This document shows, piece after piece, positions 1 through 10,265 of a stretch of DNA of 64,000 nucleotides. Under the pieces are notes generated by a model, which worked only from the letters and a program-made list of their open reading frames with translations, was not told where the DNA came from and made no database searches. This stretch comes from Amphritea atlantica (GTDB taxonomy: Bacteria; Pseudomonadota; Gammaproteobacteria; Pseudomonadales; Balneatricaceae), in the NCBI RefSeq assembly GCF_900111095.1, contig NZ_FOGB01000002.1, positions 421,405 to 485,404 of the forward strand, written 5' to 3'. Within the stretch, counting starts at the first letter, position 1. Each line of letters starts with the position of its first letter. Both the position numbers and the translations under genes were made by a program.

Positions 1-975
1 CGGTTCGCCGGAATCGATTCTGTTGATATCGAAGTTGACTCTGAAAGCCCTCAGGCTCTGATCGACACCATTGCCCGTATCGCAGATACCTTTGGTGGTA
101 TCAACCTGGAAGATATCAAGGCGCCGGAGTGTTTCGAAGTAGAGCGCGCTCTGATTGAACGTTGCAATATCCCGGTATTCCATGATGATCAGCACGGCAC
201 CGCGATCGTAACGGCTGCGGGTATGATCAACGCTCTGGAGATCGCCGGTAAGACACTTGAAGATGCACAGATTGTTTGTCTTGGTGCAGGTGCTGCGGCG
301 CATGCTTGCATGAAGCTGTTGGTGAATATGGGTGCCAAGGTCGAGAATATCTTTATGATTGACCGTACCGGTGTTATCCACTCTGGTCGTGAAAACCTGA
401 CCCCGGAGAAAGCGGCATTCGCTTCAGAGACCGATAAGCGCACGCTGGATGATGCAATCGATGGCGCTGATGTGTTTGTTGGTCTGTCTGGTCCCAACCT
501 GCTGAGTGCTGAGCAATTGGCGAAGATGGCGCCAACACCGGTTGTCTTTGCCTGTGCTAACCCTGATCCGGAAATCAAGCCTGAGCTGGCTCACTCTGTT
601 CGTGATGATGTCATCATGGCGACCGGTCGTTCAGATTACCCTAACCAGGTCAATAACGTACTGGGTTTCCCTTTCATCTTCCGTGGCGCACTGGATGTCC
701 GCGCTTCTGCTATCAATGAAGAGATGAAAGCTGCCGCTGTAAGAGCTCTGGCGGATCTGGCTAAAGAACCCGTTCCTCAGGACGTTCTGGATGCATACGA
801 GCTGGGTTCTCTGGAGTTCGGTCCTCAGTATATTATTCCTAAGCCAACTGACTCTCGCCTGCTGGGTGTTGTGTCTCAGGCGGTCGCTCAGGCGGCTATC
901 GATTCAGGTGTGGCCCGTTTGCCTCTGCCTGCTCATTACCCGCTGACAACCGTTGCGGCTTTGCTGAACCGGTAA
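1..975 (+). CDS. maeB: NAD(P)-dependent malic enzyme, C-terminal part (5' cut by window)
   Basis: Oxidative decarboxylation of malate to pyruvate in the cytoplasm. The reading frame is open from base 1, so the start lies outside the window; about 324 residues are visible. The motif FHDDQHGTA at about residues 60-68 is the malic enzyme metal and substrate region, followed by a Rossmann fold ([15 protein letters not shown]) and the [14 protein letters not shown] and [22 protein letters not shown] blocks, written here in part. The protein stops at LLNR without the phosphotransacetylase-like domain of E. coli MaeB, so it is the short form found beside ponA in Pseudomonas. It converges on mrcA and shares a palindromic terminator with it. 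NAD versus NADP preference cannot be read from this part. Confidence 0.93.
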   Translation, partial: RFAGIDSVDIEVDSESPQALIDTIARIADTFGGINLEDIKAPECFEVERALIERCNIPVFHDDQHGTAIVTAAGMINALEIAGKTLEDAQIVCLGAGAAAHACMKLLVNMGAKVENIFMIDRTGVIHSGRENLTPEKAAFASETDKRTLDDAIDGADVFVGLSGPNLLSAEQLAKMAPTPVVFACANPDPEIKPELAHSVRDDVIMATGRSDYPNQVNNVLGFPFIFRGALDVRASAINEEMKAAAVRALADLAKEPVPQDVLDAYELGSLEFGPQYIIPKPTDSRLLGVVSQAVAQAAIDSGVARLPLPAHYPLTTVAALLNR

Positions 976-990
976 GTTGATACGGTAATT

Positions 991-1018
991 AAAAAAACCC
1001 GGCATGCCGGGTTTTTTT
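991..1018. terminator. bidirectional intrinsic terminator between maeB and mrcA
   Basis: A perfect palindrome: seven A, then CCCGGCATGCCGGG, then seven T. It gives a GC-rich stem with a T-run on either strand, so it can end both the maeB (+) and mrcA (-) transcripts. Confidence 0.9.
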
Positions 1019-1098
1019 GTGCCTGAAGACTGGTTTTTGGTTCGGATAAAGGAAGAGCTGTTGCCCTGGCTGAGCAGGGCGGCTGCGGCTCTCTTGAT

Positions 1099-3618
1099 TT
1101 AGAATATTTCTTCTGTTCGGGTTGTTCCCGTGGCATTTGTGAGTGCTGGATTGTGGGCAATCTCTTTCGGTACGCTGGCCTCGGGGAATATTTCGAAAAT
1201 GGCATCTTCCTGGCCGGGGTATGCCAACAGGCCTGTTTTGGGGTCGATTCTGATGCTGACCAGCCCCTCAGGCTGAGCGATGGGCTGATCCGGGCTGTTG
1301 GCCAGGGCAGTTTCCATGAACTCGATCCAGACTGGCAATGCTGCGGTTCCGCCGAACTCGCTGCGTCCGAGGGTTGATGGCTGGTCAAAGCCGACCCAGG
1401 CGGTCGCCACCACATCTTTGTTAAAGCCTGAAAACCATGCATCTTTCTGATCGTTGGTGGTTCCGGTTTTACCCGCCAGGTCTGAGCGTTGCAGTACCCG
1501 GGCGCGGCGTCCGGTACCCCGGGCGATAACATCCTGCATAATGCTGTAGATCATGTAAGCGGTCTGCGGCTGCATGATCCGGTTTGCCAGCGGAAGGCTG
1601 GTAACCTGTTGTCCGGTTGGCTGGCTGGTGGGAAGCTCTTCCTGGTTGATCGGAGGGGTGCTGTCTGGGGTTGATGTCGGGGTGATGATGGCGTTGCCTG
1701 TGGTGGCTGCTTGCTGCTCTATACGTTTTAATACCGCTGGCGGAGCGGAAGGGTTGGCGATGTAGGTGCATTCCGGGCAGACGGTTGCTGGCTGTGCCTG
1801 ATAGAGAATATTACCTTCTGAATCTTCAACTCTGTCGATAAAGTAGGGACTGACTTTAAAGCCCTGGTTGGCCAGACCGGCATAGCCTGTCACCAGTTCG
1901 AGTGGGGTTATGTCTGCACTTCCCAGTGATAGGGAAAGATTGTTCGGCAGCCGGTCTTTATCAAAGCCAAAGCGGCTGAGAAATTCAGTCGCGGTATCGA
2001 TGCCGATTGAACGCAGGATGCGAATAGATACCAGGTTTCTGGATTTGTAGAGAGCTTCGCGCAAACGGGTCGGGCCGTAGAACTTTTTGCTGTAGTTTTC
2101 TGGTCTCCAGTTTGATTCCAGGTTGCTGTCATGGAACACCACGGGAGCATCATTGATAAGAGTCGCAGGTGTGTAGCCCTGCTCCAGCGCTGAGGCATAA
2201 ATGAAAGGCTTGAAGTTTGAGCCAGGCTGGCGTCTTGCCTGGATAGCCCGGTTGAATTTGTTGTGGTTGAAGTTAAAGCCGCCAACCAGTGCTCTGATGG
2301 CGCCATTCTGGGGTGACAGGGCGGTCAGCGCGCCCTCTACCCGTGGGATCTGGGTCAGACGCCAGTTGTTTTCGCTGACCAAACGTACTCTGATCATGTC
2401 TCCAGGGGAGAATATATCCGCTGCCTGTTCAGGTTTTCGTCCCCGACTGTTGGGGCCTTTATAGGGCTGCGCCCACTCCATGTTGTCCCAGCTTAGCGTG
2501 GCTGGACCATGATCTTTGATGAAGAGTTGTGCCTCTTGCTTATCTGTGCTGAGAACAATTGCCGGTTGCAGAGAACCGTAGGTACGCTGCTGTTCCAGAT
2601 ACGCGGTGATATTTTCTTCAGCGAGCGGGGTTACTGCTGCCGGTTTTTCCGGGCCAAAATATCCGTGTCGCTCAGTGTATGCGATCAGACCATCCTCTAC
2701 GGACCGGTTTGCTGCCGCCTGCATGGTGCTGTTTAGCGTTGTGTAAACTCTGAAGCCGTTGGTATATAAACTCTCGTCAAAGTATTGATATAGCTCATTG
2801 CGAACCATTTCAGCAACATAGGGAGCGTATAGTTCAATCTGGGTGCCATGATATTCTGCACTGATGGGTTCATTTCTGGCGGTTTCATAGTCCTCGTCGT
2901 TAATAAAACTGAGGCTGTGCATCCGTTTCAGGATCCAGTTGCGGCGTTCCAGTGCACGGCTGGGATTGGTGATCGGGTTGTATGCAGACGGTGCTTTGGG
3001 GAGACCCGCAATCATGGCGACCTGAGCCAGACTGAGTTGATCGATATCTTTGCCGTAGTAGATGTTGGCGGCAGCCTGGATGCCGTAGGAGCGGTGTCCC
3101 AGGTAGATTTTGTTGATGTATAACTCAAAAATCTCCTCTTTGGTCAGCTCCTGTTCGATCCGGAGTGAGAGCAGTATCTCATTGAATTTACGAACAAAAG
3201 AGCGTTCCCGGGTGAGGAAGTAGTTTTTGGCGACCTGCATGGTGATGGTGCTGCCACCGCTCTGGATATGGCCGGTACTTGCCAGCTGAAAGACAGCGCG
3301 GAACAGGCCTTTGATGTCGATACCGATGTGTTCGAAAAAATTCCGGTCTTCGGCAGCCAGCAGGGCGTTGATGTAGTTCTGGGGGATCTGGTTAAAACTG
3401 ATCGGTGTACGGCGCTTTTCGCCAAATTCAGAGATCAGTTTATCGTCCTCAGAGTAGATTCTGAGGGGGGTTTGCAGCTGAACGTCTCGCAGGGTTTCGA
3501 CATCGGGAAGTTTGGGCGCATAGTAAAAATACGCCGCGGCCAATGCCAGGCAGCCAACAAAGCAGCCCAGTATGGTGAGTTTTAGGCCGATCTTGAGTAA
3601 CGATGTCAATATTTTCAT
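1099..3618 (-). CDS. mrcA: Penicillin-binding protein 1A (bifunctional peptidoglycan synthase)
   Basis: A class A PBP of 839 residues that polymerises and crosslinks peptidoglycan on the outer face of the inner membrane. An N-terminal transmembrane anchor spans residues 10-32. The GT51 glycosyltransferase domain carries the catalytic Glu in AAEDRNFFEH (E90) and GGSTITMQ at about 121-128. The transpeptidase shows all three motifs: SNFK (nucleophile S467), SRN (526-528) and KTG (717-719). A Pro/Thr/Ser-rich stretch at about 640-675 is probably a flexible insert before KTG. It is divergent from pilM, the same ponA-pilM arrangement as in Pseudomonas. Length is normal for the family. ATG start at 3618. 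Confidence 0.96.
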   Translation of the reverse strand: MKILTSLLKIGLKLTILGCFVGCLALAAAYFYYAPKLPDVETLRDVQLQTPLRIYSEDDKLISEFGEKRRTPISFNQIPQNYINALLAAEDRNFFEHIGIDIKGLFRAVFQLASTGHIQSGGSTITMQVAKNYFLTRERSFVRKFNEILLSLRIEQELTKEEIFELYINKIYLGHRSYGIQAAANIYYGKDIDQLSLAQVAMIAGLPKAPSAYNPITNPSRALERRNWILKRMHSLSFINDEDYETARNEPISAEYHGTQIELYAPYVAEMVRNELYQYFDESLYTNGFRVYTTLNSTMQAAANRSVEDGLIAYTERHGYFGPEKPAAVTPLAEENITAYLEQQRTYGSLQPAIVLSTDKQEAQLFIKDHGPATLSWDNMEWAQPYKGPNSRGRKPEQAADIFSPGDMIRVRLVSENNWRLTQIPRVEGALTALSPQNGAIRALVGGFNFNHNKFNRAIQARRQPGSNFKPFIYASALEQGYTPATLINDAPVVFHDSNLESNWRPENYSKKFYGPTRLREALYKSRNLVSIRILRSIGIDTATEFLSRFGFDKDRLPNNLSLSLGSADITPLELVTGYAGLANQGFKVSPYFIDRVEDSEGNILYQAQPATVCPECTYIANPSAPPAVLKRIEQQAATTGNAIITPTSTPDSTPPINQEELPTSQPTGQQVTSLPLANRIMQPQTAYMIYSIMQDVIARGTGRRARVLQRSDLAGKTGTTNDQKDAWFSGFNKDVVATAWVGFDQPSTLGRSEFGGTAALPVWIEFMETALANSPDQPIAQPEGLVSIRIDPKTGLLAYPGQEDAIFEIFPEASVPKEIAHNPALTNATGTTRTEEIF

Positions 3619-3771
3619 GTTAAGTTATTTAAAGTTAAGTTTTTTGTTGCCGAGTTATTATATCTGTAAGAAAGTGTCAGCCACTAGTGAAACAGTGGTT
3701 TAATTTTTGATGAAACCGCGCTAGAGTCAATAACGCTCGGTTTATGCGGGATTTTTTAAGGATAATTTACT

Positions 3772-4833
3772 GTGCTTAGCTTTCTTAGCAAACAGGAAAA
3801 AGGATGGGTCGGCATAGATATCGGCTCCTCTTCAATTAAAATGGTGGCACTTTCAAAGCGCGGGAAGGGACTTCGTCTTGACTCATACGCGATTGTGCCT
3901 TTGCCTTCATCTGCCGTTATAGAGAGCAGTATTCAGGATATCGGTCAGGTATCTGAAGCTGTTGAGAAGGGGTTGAAAATATGTGGCGGCGGGCTGACTA
4001 CCTGTGTTGCTGCAGTGCCCTCCTCTGCTGTAATCGCTAAAACCATCCAACTGAGTAACGCATTCACCGAGTTTGAGCTTGAAGAACAGGTTAAGCTTGA
4101 AGCGGATCGCTTTATTCCCTATCCCCTGAATGAGATCGCCCTCGATTTTGAGGTGCTTGGTCCATCGGAAAGCAGTCCGGAACTCAATGATATTCTGCTG
4201 GTTGCCTGTCGTCGAGATGATGTGGAAATGCGTGAAGACGCGATTAACAGCAGCGGGTTGAAGTGTGAAGTTGTTGATGTCGACCGTTTTGCCACTGAGC
4301 GGGTTGTGGGGTTGCTGGATAATGCAGCGGAAACAACCGATCAGCTTATCGGGCTGGTCGATATCGGTGCATCTACTCTTACGCTCAATGTATTCAGAAA
4401 CGGCAAGATCGTTTATGACCGTGAACAGGCGTTTGGTGGTAACGATCTGAGCAATATTATTCATCAACAGTCGGGACTGGAAGCGGGAGAGGTCGAACAT
4501 CTCCTGCGTAGCGGCGAACTGTCTGATGAACTGAAACAGAGTGTGGTGCTGCCCTTCCGAAGCACTGTTTCGCAGCAGGTTTCACGTTCGCTGCAGTTTT
4601 TCTACTCCTCTGGTCCGCACAATGAGCTGAGTAAACTCTATATTCTTGGGGGGACCGCCGCGATTGATGGCTTGGCTGAACAGATGCAGGCCGAGGTGGG
4701 TGTGGCTGTTGAGGTTGCTAATCCATTCGTGGGTATGGATCTGGACTCGAAAATCAATGCAGGCCGGCTGAGTCAGGATGCTCCAACCCTGGTAAAAGCC
4801 TGTGGTCTGGCGTTACGAAGCTTTGAAGGGTAG
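3772..4833 (+). CDS. pilM: Type IV pilus assembly protein PilM
   Basis: Actin-like cytoplasmic ATPase that binds the N-terminal tail of PilN and links the alignment complex to the pilus motor. The actin-fold phosphate-1 motif GIDIGSSSIKMVAL is at about residues 14-27, a second nucleotide loop (LVDIGASTLTL) near 195, and the LGGTAAIDG adenosine loop near 290. 353 residues, typical length. The start is a GTG at 3772 preceded by AAGGAT, with no upstream ATG in a sensible position. First gene of pilMNOPQ, divergent from mrcA across 153 bases that must hold both promoters. Confidence 0.95.
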   Translation: MLSFLSKQEKGWVGIDIGSSSIKMVALSKRGKGLRLDSYAIVPLPSSAVIESSIQDIGQVSEAVEKGLKICGGGLTTCVAAVPSSAVIAKTIQLSNAFTEFELEEQVKLEADRFIPYPLNEIALDFEVLGPSESSPELNDILLVACRRDDVEMREDAINSSGLKCEVVDVDRFATERVVGLLDNAAETTDQLIGLVDIGASTLTLNVFRNGKIVYDREQAFGGNDLSNIIHQQSGLEAGEVEHLLRSGELSDELKQSVVLPFRSTVSQQVSRSLQFFYSSGPHNELSKLYILGGTAAIDGLAEQMQAEVGVAVEVANPFVGMDLDSKINAGRLSQDAPTLVKACGLALRSFEG

Positions 4834-4838
4834 CGACT

Positions 4839-5387
4839 ATGGCAAAGATAAATTTAAGGGCCTGGCGCGAAGAACAGTCTGCTGAGAGGCAAAAACAGTT
4901 CATTGTGAATCTGGTGGCCGCTGCATTTCTTGCTGCCGTGGTGGTATTTCTGATCGGTTTTTATATCGATATGCAAACAGACCGGCAAAAAACGCGGAAC
5001 AACTTTTTGCGCAGCGAGATTGCACAGCTGGACAAGCAGCTGGCTGACATTAAAGAGTTAAAGCAGCAACGTGCCCGTCTCATTGCCCGTCTGAATGCGA
5101 TTCAGGAGCTTCAGGGGACCCGTCCCCTGATCGTCAGAAGTTTTGATGAGATGGTTCGGGTGCTGCCTGATGGTGTCTATTATCAGTCCCTGAGCCGTAA
5201 AGGCGATACCATTAATCTGGCTGGGCGGGCTGAGAAAAGTGACGATGTTTCGAGTCTGATGCGGCATATTTATGCCAGTATCTGGTTTGGTGAGCCGAAC
5301 CTGTCTACCGTGGCGAATGATGGCAATATGAAGAAATTCAACCTGACTGTTCCGGTATTGAAACCCTCGCTGGAAGAGGTGAACTGA
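4839..5387 (+). CDS. pilN: Type IV pilus assembly protein PilN
   Basis: Bitopic inner-membrane protein of the pilus alignment subcomplex, 182 residues. The conserved cytoplasmic tail begins MAKINLRAWRE, matching the INL motif that docks into PilM. One transmembrane helix follows at about residues 23-44, then a coiled coil (about 50-90) and a periplasmic ferredoxin-like domain that pairs with PilO. Separated from pilM by 5 bases and from pilO by one base. Confidence 0.94.
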   Translation: MAKINLRAWREEQSAERQKQFIVNLVAAAFLAAVVVFLIGFYIDMQTDRQKTRNNFLRSEIAQLDKQLADIKELKQQRARLIARLNAIQELQGTRPLIVRSFDEMVRVLPDGVYYQSLSRKGDTINLAGRAEKSDDVSSLMRHIYASIWFGEPNLSTVANDGNMKKFNLTVPVLKPSLEEVN

Positions 5388-5388
5388 T

Positions 5389-5991
5389 ATGGCAATGGAT
5401 GCATTGAAAAACAGTTTTAAAGGGTTTGACGCCGATAACCTTGACTTCAATATGGCGGGTAACTGGCCAATAGGGGTGAAAGTGATCACCTACCTGCTGG
5501 TTTTTTCGCTGGTCGTTGGCGCTGGTGTCTATTTATACATTACTGATAAAGAGAAAAATCTGGCCCGTGAGGTTAGTCAGGAGAGCGGTCTTAAGCAGCA
5601 GATCTCGGTTAAGACAACTCAGGTGGCCAGTCTGGATCAGCTCCGCGAACAGATGAAAGATGTTCAGGGGCGTTTTTCCGAACTGCTGAAACAGCTGCCG
5701 ACCGAGAAAGAGGTGCCCGGTCTGCTGGAGGATATCACCGAAATTGGTCGTTCAAGCGGTCTGAATATTCAGTCGATCACACTGGGCGGGGAGATAAGAA
5801 ATGAGATATTTATTGAGCTTCCGATCAATATAAAGGTGAGTGGTACCTATCACCAGATGGGCCAGTTTGTCAGCGGCGTTGCCGCAATCCCCCGGATTGT
5901 GACCCTGCATGACTACAGTATAACTCCTGCTGGAGGTCAGCTGGATATGACAATTAGTGCAAAGACTTATCGCTATGATGATACCAAGTAA
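5389..5991 (+). CDS. pilO: Type IV pilus assembly protein PilO
   Basis: Inner-membrane partner of PilN in the pilus alignment complex, 200 residues: a short cytoplasmic tail, a transmembrane helix at about residues 29-48 (VITYLLVFSLVVGAGVYLYI region), a periplasmic coiled coil at about 50-110, then the PilO domain with KQLPTEKEVPGLLEDI. A second in-frame ATG two codons downstream (5395) could be the true start. The 3' end overlaps the likely start of pilP by 17 bases, consistent with translational coupling. Confidence 0.94.
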   Translation: MAMDALKNSFKGFDADNLDFNMAGNWPIGVKVITYLLVFSLVVGAGVYLYITDKEKNLAREVSQESGLKQQISVKTTQVASLDQLREQMKDVQGRFSELLKQLPTEKEVPGLLEDITEIGRSSGLNIQSITLGGEIRNEIFIELPINIKVSGTYHQMGQFVSGVAAIPRIVTLHDYSITPAGGQLDMTISAKTYRYDDTK

Positions 5992-6523
5992 ACTTTTGCG
6001 TTTCCTGATTCTTACTCCCTTTTTTCTCGGCGGTTGTGTCTGGATTGAGGATGTCAGTGATCTGCGCAGTTTTGTTGCGCAGGAGAAGCAGAAAAAGATT
6101 ATAAAGGTGGAGCCGCTGCCGGAATTTAAGCCCTATCATAGCTTTGTCTATGAGGGGGCCAGCATGCGCAGCCCTTTCAAACCGCTGGTGTCTATCGCTG
6201 CATTGGATACCGGGGATGAGGTTGCGACGCCAGGCGATAATGGCATAAAACCTGATGTGGATCGGGAAAAAAGCTATCTCGAAACCTTTTCGCTGGATAA
6301 TCTTTCCATGGTTGGCACCATTAATATGAGTGCAGATGGCTCACGCTGGGCGCTGATTAAGGATAAGAAGGGCGAAGTGCACCGGGTTTCTGTCGGTGAT
6401 TATATGGGGCTGGATTACGGCAAAGTGGTTGCTGTTAACAGTGATAATGTTGAGCTTATTGAGATTGTTACAAACGGCCGGGGTGGTTGGATGCGACGGC
6501 CCCGTAGCGTGGTGATGGATTGA
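5975..6523 (+). CDS. pilP: Type IV pilus lipoprotein PilP
   Basis: Inner-membrane lipoprotein that connects the PilNO complex to the PilQ secretin. I start it at ATG 5975, inside the end of pilO. A GTG 18 bases upstream is in frame but would add residues before a normal lipoprotein signal (K, hydrophobic LLRFLILTPFFL, lipobox LGGC). The mature part has the low-complexity linker and the C-terminal beta domain (about 95-180) that binds PilQ. 182 residues. It ends by overlapping the pilQ start in TGATG. Confidence 0.93.
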   Translation: MMIPSKLLRFLILTPFFLGGCVWIEDVSDLRSFVAQEKQKKIIKVEPLPEFKPYHSFVYEGASMRSPFKPLVSIAALDTGDEVATPGDNGIKPDVDREKSYLETFSLDNLSMVGTINMSADGSRWALIKDKKGEVHRVSVGDYMGLDYGKVVAVNSDNVELIEIVTNGRGGWMRRPRSVVMD

Positions 6524-8634
6524 TGACGATGATGGTGAATACTGTGAATAAGAATATTCAGGCGGGTAAACTGACGTACTCCGCACTCGCTAAGATGGCG
6601 GGAATAGTCATCGGGCTGTGGATGCTGGCTTTCAATGCGATCGCTGCAGATGCAAAGCTTATGGCGTCCTCCTTTGTTGCGCTTCCCGATAATAAGCTTG
6701 AGGTTCGCTTCGATTTTGATGTGCCCCCCTCGCTGCCTAAATCCTATATGACTAACAGCCCGGCGCGTCTGGTCCTCGATATGTGGGGCGTTGAAAATAC
6801 ACAGGATACCCGGTTGCTGACCGTTGAGGCTGGCAATGTGGATAAGATCAACTTCGCTCAGGTTGACGGCCGGCTGAGGGTTGTTCTCGATCTGTTTGAA
6901 GCATCTGCCTTTGAAACCCGCGCCGATGGTAATAGCCTGTTCCTGACGGTAGGTGACCGCGGAATGGCAAAACAGGAGGTGGCCAAAGTCAGTAAGAGTG
7001 TCACTGCAGATTCTACCGCTAAGCCTGTTGTATCAGATAAGACCCGGGTTAAAGGTGTCGATTTTGAGCGGACTCCGGAAGGAGCCGGACGGGTGGTTGT
7101 TTCTCTGTCAGATGATCGGGCTGGAGTGGATGTTATCGAAGAGGGCAATAACATTGTTGTCAATCTGTTGGGGGTTGACCTTTCTGCCAGTATGCAGAAC
7201 CGTATCGATGTTCAGGATTTTGCCACGCCGGTGATGTTTATCGACTCGATGGCCAGTGGTGAGAATGTGTCGATTCTGATTAAGCCGTCTCCCGAACCTT
7301 ATGACTATATGGTTTATCAGACTAATAACCAGTTGGTTGTGGATCTGAAGCCTATCACTCAGGCTGAGCTGAATAAAAAAGAGGAGGAACGCTTTCCTTA
7401 CCAGGGAGAGCGGATCGATCTGGACTTCCAGAATGTCGAGGTGCGCTCCGTACTGCAGATTCTTGCCGAAGTCGCGGAGATGAACCTGGTTGTCAGTGAT
7501 AACGTGGGTGGTAATATCACGCTACGCTTGAAAAATGTTCCCTGGGATCAGGCGCTGGATCTGATTCTTAATACCAACAAGCTGGATAAGCGTGAGATGG
7601 GTAATGTGCTGCTGATCGGTACAGCAGAAGAGATCGCCGAGCGTGAACGGGTGGAGCTGGAGAGCAGTAAGCAGGTCGAGGAACTGGCCCCGCTGCGCAC
7701 CGAGTTTATCCAGGTGGATTTCAGGAAGGCCTCCGATATGGTGTCCCGTCTGAATGAGGCGAAGCTGATCTCTGAGCGGGGTTTCCTGCTCGCGGATGAT
7801 GAAACCAATGTGCTGATGGTGCGTGAAACAGAAAAACGGATTGAAGAGATCCGCTCAACCCTGCGCCGTTTTGATACCGAGGTTGCACAGGTGTTGATTG
7901 AAGCGCGTCTGGTAACCGCTAACACCACTGTGTCGAAAGATCTCGGTATTAAGTGGGGGCTGGGGTATGGTGATGCTGATTCGTCAGGCAATGCGATCTC
8001 TATCGGTAGTTCAATATCAGGTGTCTCCTCTCCCGGTGCGGTGCCCAGTGGTCTGATGGTGGATCTTGGTGCCAATGTTACCTCGCCCGCTTCCGTTGCT
8101 ATCGGGCTTGCTTCTAACAGTGCACTGTTACAGCTGGAGTTATCCGCCCTGGAATCTGATGGTCGGATTGAGGTGATCTCCCAGCCCAAGGTTGTCACCA
8201 CCAATGGTAAAGCTGCACTCATTGAATCTGGTAGAGAGATTCCTTACCAGACTGTTCAGGACGGCGATGTCCAGGTTGAGTTTAAGGATGTGGTGCTCTC
8301 ACTGGAGGTAACGCCGCGGATCAACCCGGGCGACCGGATCGCTATGGATCTGGTCATTAAGAAAGACTCCGTGGGTGAGACCCTGTCGAACGGAGATATC
8401 AGTATTATCAAAAACCTGTTAGAAACCTCGGTTGTGGTGCCTGATGGGCAGACAATTGTGCTCGGTGGTGTGTTTGAAAATGAAACACAGAATACCGTTA
8501 ATAAAACCCCGCTGCTGGGTGATCTGCCAGTGCTTGGTGCATTGTTCCGGAATAAATCGGAGTCTAATATCAAGTCTGAACTGCTGATCTTTATCACGCC
8601 TAAGCTGGTACGCGAGTCTCTGTCAAAGCAGTAA
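6523..8634 (+). CDS. pilQ: Type IV pilus secretin PilQ
   Basis: Outer-membrane secretin through which the pilus passes, 703 residues. A long signal peptide (cleavage near AIAADA, about residue 43) is followed by two AMIN domains that bind peptidoglycan (about 50-290), a secretin/TonB short N-terminal domain ([20 protein letters not shown], written in part), an N1/KH-like domain (about 390-460) and the secretin core ending [10 protein letters not shown]. The ATG at 6523 overlaps the pilP stop in TGATG; a TTG one codon upstream is a less likely start. Gene order pilM-N-O-P-Q is canonical. Confidence 0.96.
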   Translation: MTMMVNTVNKNIQAGKLTYSALAKMAGIVIGLWMLAFNAIAADAKLMASSFVALPDNKLEVRFDFDVPPSLPKSYMTNSPARLVLDMWGVENTQDTRLLTVEAGNVDKINFAQVDGRLRVVLDLFEASAFETRADGNSLFLTVGDRGMAKQEVAKVSKSVTADSTAKPVVSDKTRVKGVDFERTPEGAGRVVVSLSDDRAGVDVIEEGNNIVVNLLGVDLSASMQNRIDVQDFATPVMFIDSMASGENVSILIKPSPEPYDYMVYQTNNQLVVDLKPITQAELNKKEEERFPYQGERIDLDFQNVEVRSVLQILAEVAEMNLVVSDNVGGNITLRLKNVPWDQALDLILNTNKLDKREMGNVLLIGTAEEIAERERVELESSKQVEELAPLRTEFIQVDFRKASDMVSRLNEAKLISERGFLLADDETNVLMVRETEKRIEEIRSTLRRFDTEVAQVLIEARLVTANTTVSKDLGIKWGLGYGDADSSGNAISIGSSISGVSSPGAVPSGLMVDLGANVTSPASVAIGLASNSALLQLELSALESDGRIEVISQPKVVTTNGKAALIESGREIPYQTVQDGDVQVEFKDVVLSLEVTPRINPGDRIAMDLVIKKDSVGETLSNGDISIIKNLLETSVVVPDGQTIVLGGVFENETQNTVNKTPLLGDLPVLGALFRNKSESNIKSELLIFITPKLVRESLSKQ

Positions 8635-8644
8635 GGTTGTTGTA

Positions 8645-9163
8645 TTGAACATATTTTTAATTGGCCCTATGGGTGCTGGAAAGAGCACCATAGGGCGTCT
8701 TCTTTCTCATGAGCTGAAACTGAGGTTTGTTGATTCAGATAAAGTTATTGAAGAGCGGGCCGGAGCCGATATTCCCTGGATTTTTGATGTCGAAGGTGAA
8801 ACGGGGTTCCGCGACCGGGAAGCGCATATTATCGATCAACTGAGTGAGGAGGATAATCAGGTGCTGGCAACGGGTGGTGGTGCCGTGCTGAGGGCCGAGA
8901 ATCGTTCAAACTTGCAGGGACGGGGAACTGTTGTCTACCTGCAGGCATCGGTGGCACAGCAGCTGGAGCGTACCGCGCGGGATAAAAACCGGCCTTTGCT
9001 GCAAACCCCCGATCCTGAGGCGGTGCTGAATACGCTGATGGAGCAGCGTCACCCTCTCTATCTGCAAGTGGCCGACATTGTTATTGATACCGAACGCCGT
9101 AACCCTAAAGCGGTGGTTACTGATATAATGACGGAGCTTCGCGCACAGCAAATAGTTAAATAG
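8645..9163 (+). CDS. aroK: Shikimate kinase
   Basis: Phosphorylates shikimate in aromatic amino acid synthesis; cytoplasmic, 172 residues. Walker [10 protein letters not shown] at residues 7-15, the shikimate-binding [11 protein letters not shown] and FRDRE blocks, TGGGAVLR, and the lid arginine in RDKNRPLL. The only in-frame start giving a normal N-terminus is a TTG at 8645 with AAGG about 9 bases upstream. It is 10 bases after pilQ and 13 before aroB, the usual pilQ-aroK-aroB order. Confidence 0.95.
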   Translation: MNIFLIGPMGAGKSTIGRLLSHELKLRFVDSDKVIEERAGADIPWIFDVEGETGFRDREAHIIDQLSEEDNQVLATGGGAVLRAENRSNLQGRGTVVYLQASVAQQLERTARDKNRPLLQTPDPEAVLNTLMEQRHPLYLQVADIVIDTERRNPKAVVTDIMTELRAQQIVK

Positions 9164-9176
9164 AGATAAGCCCGCC

Positions 9177-10253
9177 ATGCAAACCCTGAATGTCGATCTT
9201 GGTGATCGTTCCTATCCTATCTTTATCGGAACCGACCTGTTTCACCCGGACAACCTGACCCCATATATCAAGGGAAATCAGGTGTTAATCGTTAGTAATG
9301 AAACGGTCGCTCCTCTTTATCTGGAACCATTGAAAGCTGTTTTGCCCGCGGTGCAGATCGATGATGTGATTCTGCCGGATGGGGAGAAGTTTAAAACGCT
9401 GGCGCAGCTGAATGCGGTGTTTGATCGTCTGCTGGAATGTCGCCATAACCGTACCACTACGCTGATCGCCTTAGGCGGCGGGGTTATTGGGGATATGACC
9501 GGTTTTGCCGCAGCATGTTACCAGCGGGGGGTTAACTTCATCCAGATTCCCACTACTCTGCTTTCCCAGGTTGACTCTTCAGTGGGAGGGAAAACCGGAG
9601 TGAACCACCCCTTAGGAAAAAATATGATTGGCGCGTTTCATCAGCCGCAGGTGGTTCTGGCCAGCGTTGATGTACTGCAAACGCTTCCCGATCGTGAGCT
9701 GTCGGCCGGACTGGCCGAAGTGATCAAGTATGGCCTGGTTTATGATGAGGGTTTTCTTGGCTGGCTTGAAACCAATATGTCAGGCCTGATCGGGCGAGAT
9801 GCATCGCTGCTGAGTTATGCAATCTATCGCTCCTGTGAGTTGAAGGCGGAGGTTGTCGCTCAGGATGAGAAAGAGTCCGGTGTCCGGGCGTTACTCAATC
9901 TTGGACATACCTTTGGGCATGCAATTGAGTCATGTCAGGGTTATGGTAACTGGCTTCATGGTGAAGCGGTGGCAGTTGGAACGGTGATGGCTGCAGACCT
10001 GTCTCAGCGACTGGGATGGATCAGTAGCGATGATTATCAGCGGGTTGTACAGATCATGCAGGCGGCAAATCTTCCGGTGACCGCACCGCGGGGAATGACG
10101 CCTGAAGAGTTTATGACGTTGATGTCTGTTGATAAAAAGGTTGTCGACGGGCAACTGCGTTTGATTTTGTTAAAAGCGCTGGGGAAGGCAGTGGTGACTG
10201 ATCAGTTTGATCCGGCAGCATTGCAGCAAACCTTAACCCGCTTCGCAGCATAA
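9177..10253 (+). CDS. aroB: 3-dehydroquinate synthase
   Basis: Converts DAHP to 3-dehydroquinate, step two of the shikimate pathway; NAD- and divalent-metal-dependent, cytoplasmic. 358 residues, normal length. Conserved blocks: [13 protein letters not shown] (NAD binding, about 99-111), [18 protein letters not shown] (about 122-139) and the metal site [12 protein letters not shown] near 240. Follows aroK closely and precedes the DamX-like gene by 12 bases, so probably one transcript. Confidence 0.96.
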   Translation: MQTLNVDLGDRSYPIFIGTDLFHPDNLTPYIKGNQVLIVSNETVAPLYLEPLKAVLPAVQIDDVILPDGEKFKTLAQLNAVFDRLLECRHNRTTTLIALGGGVIGDMTGFAAACYQRGVNFIQIPTTLLSQVDSSVGGKTGVNHPLGKNMIGAFHQPQVVLASVDVLQTLPDRELSAGLAEVIKYGLVYDEGFLGWLETNMSGLIGRDASLLSYAIYRSCELKAEVVAQDEKESGVRALLNLGHTFGHAIESCQGYGNWLHGEAVAVGTVMAADLSQRLGWISSDDYQRVVQIMQAANLPVTAPRGMTPEEFMTLMSVDKKVVDGQLRLILLKALGKAVVTDQFDPAALQQTLTRFAA

Positions 10254-10265
10254 AGGGGCTTACCG

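Noticed and set aside
3681-3705. CCACT/AGTGG hairpin with T-rich tail between mrcA and pilM
   Set aside because: It lies between divergent genes where no transcript should end, and the stem is only 5 bp.
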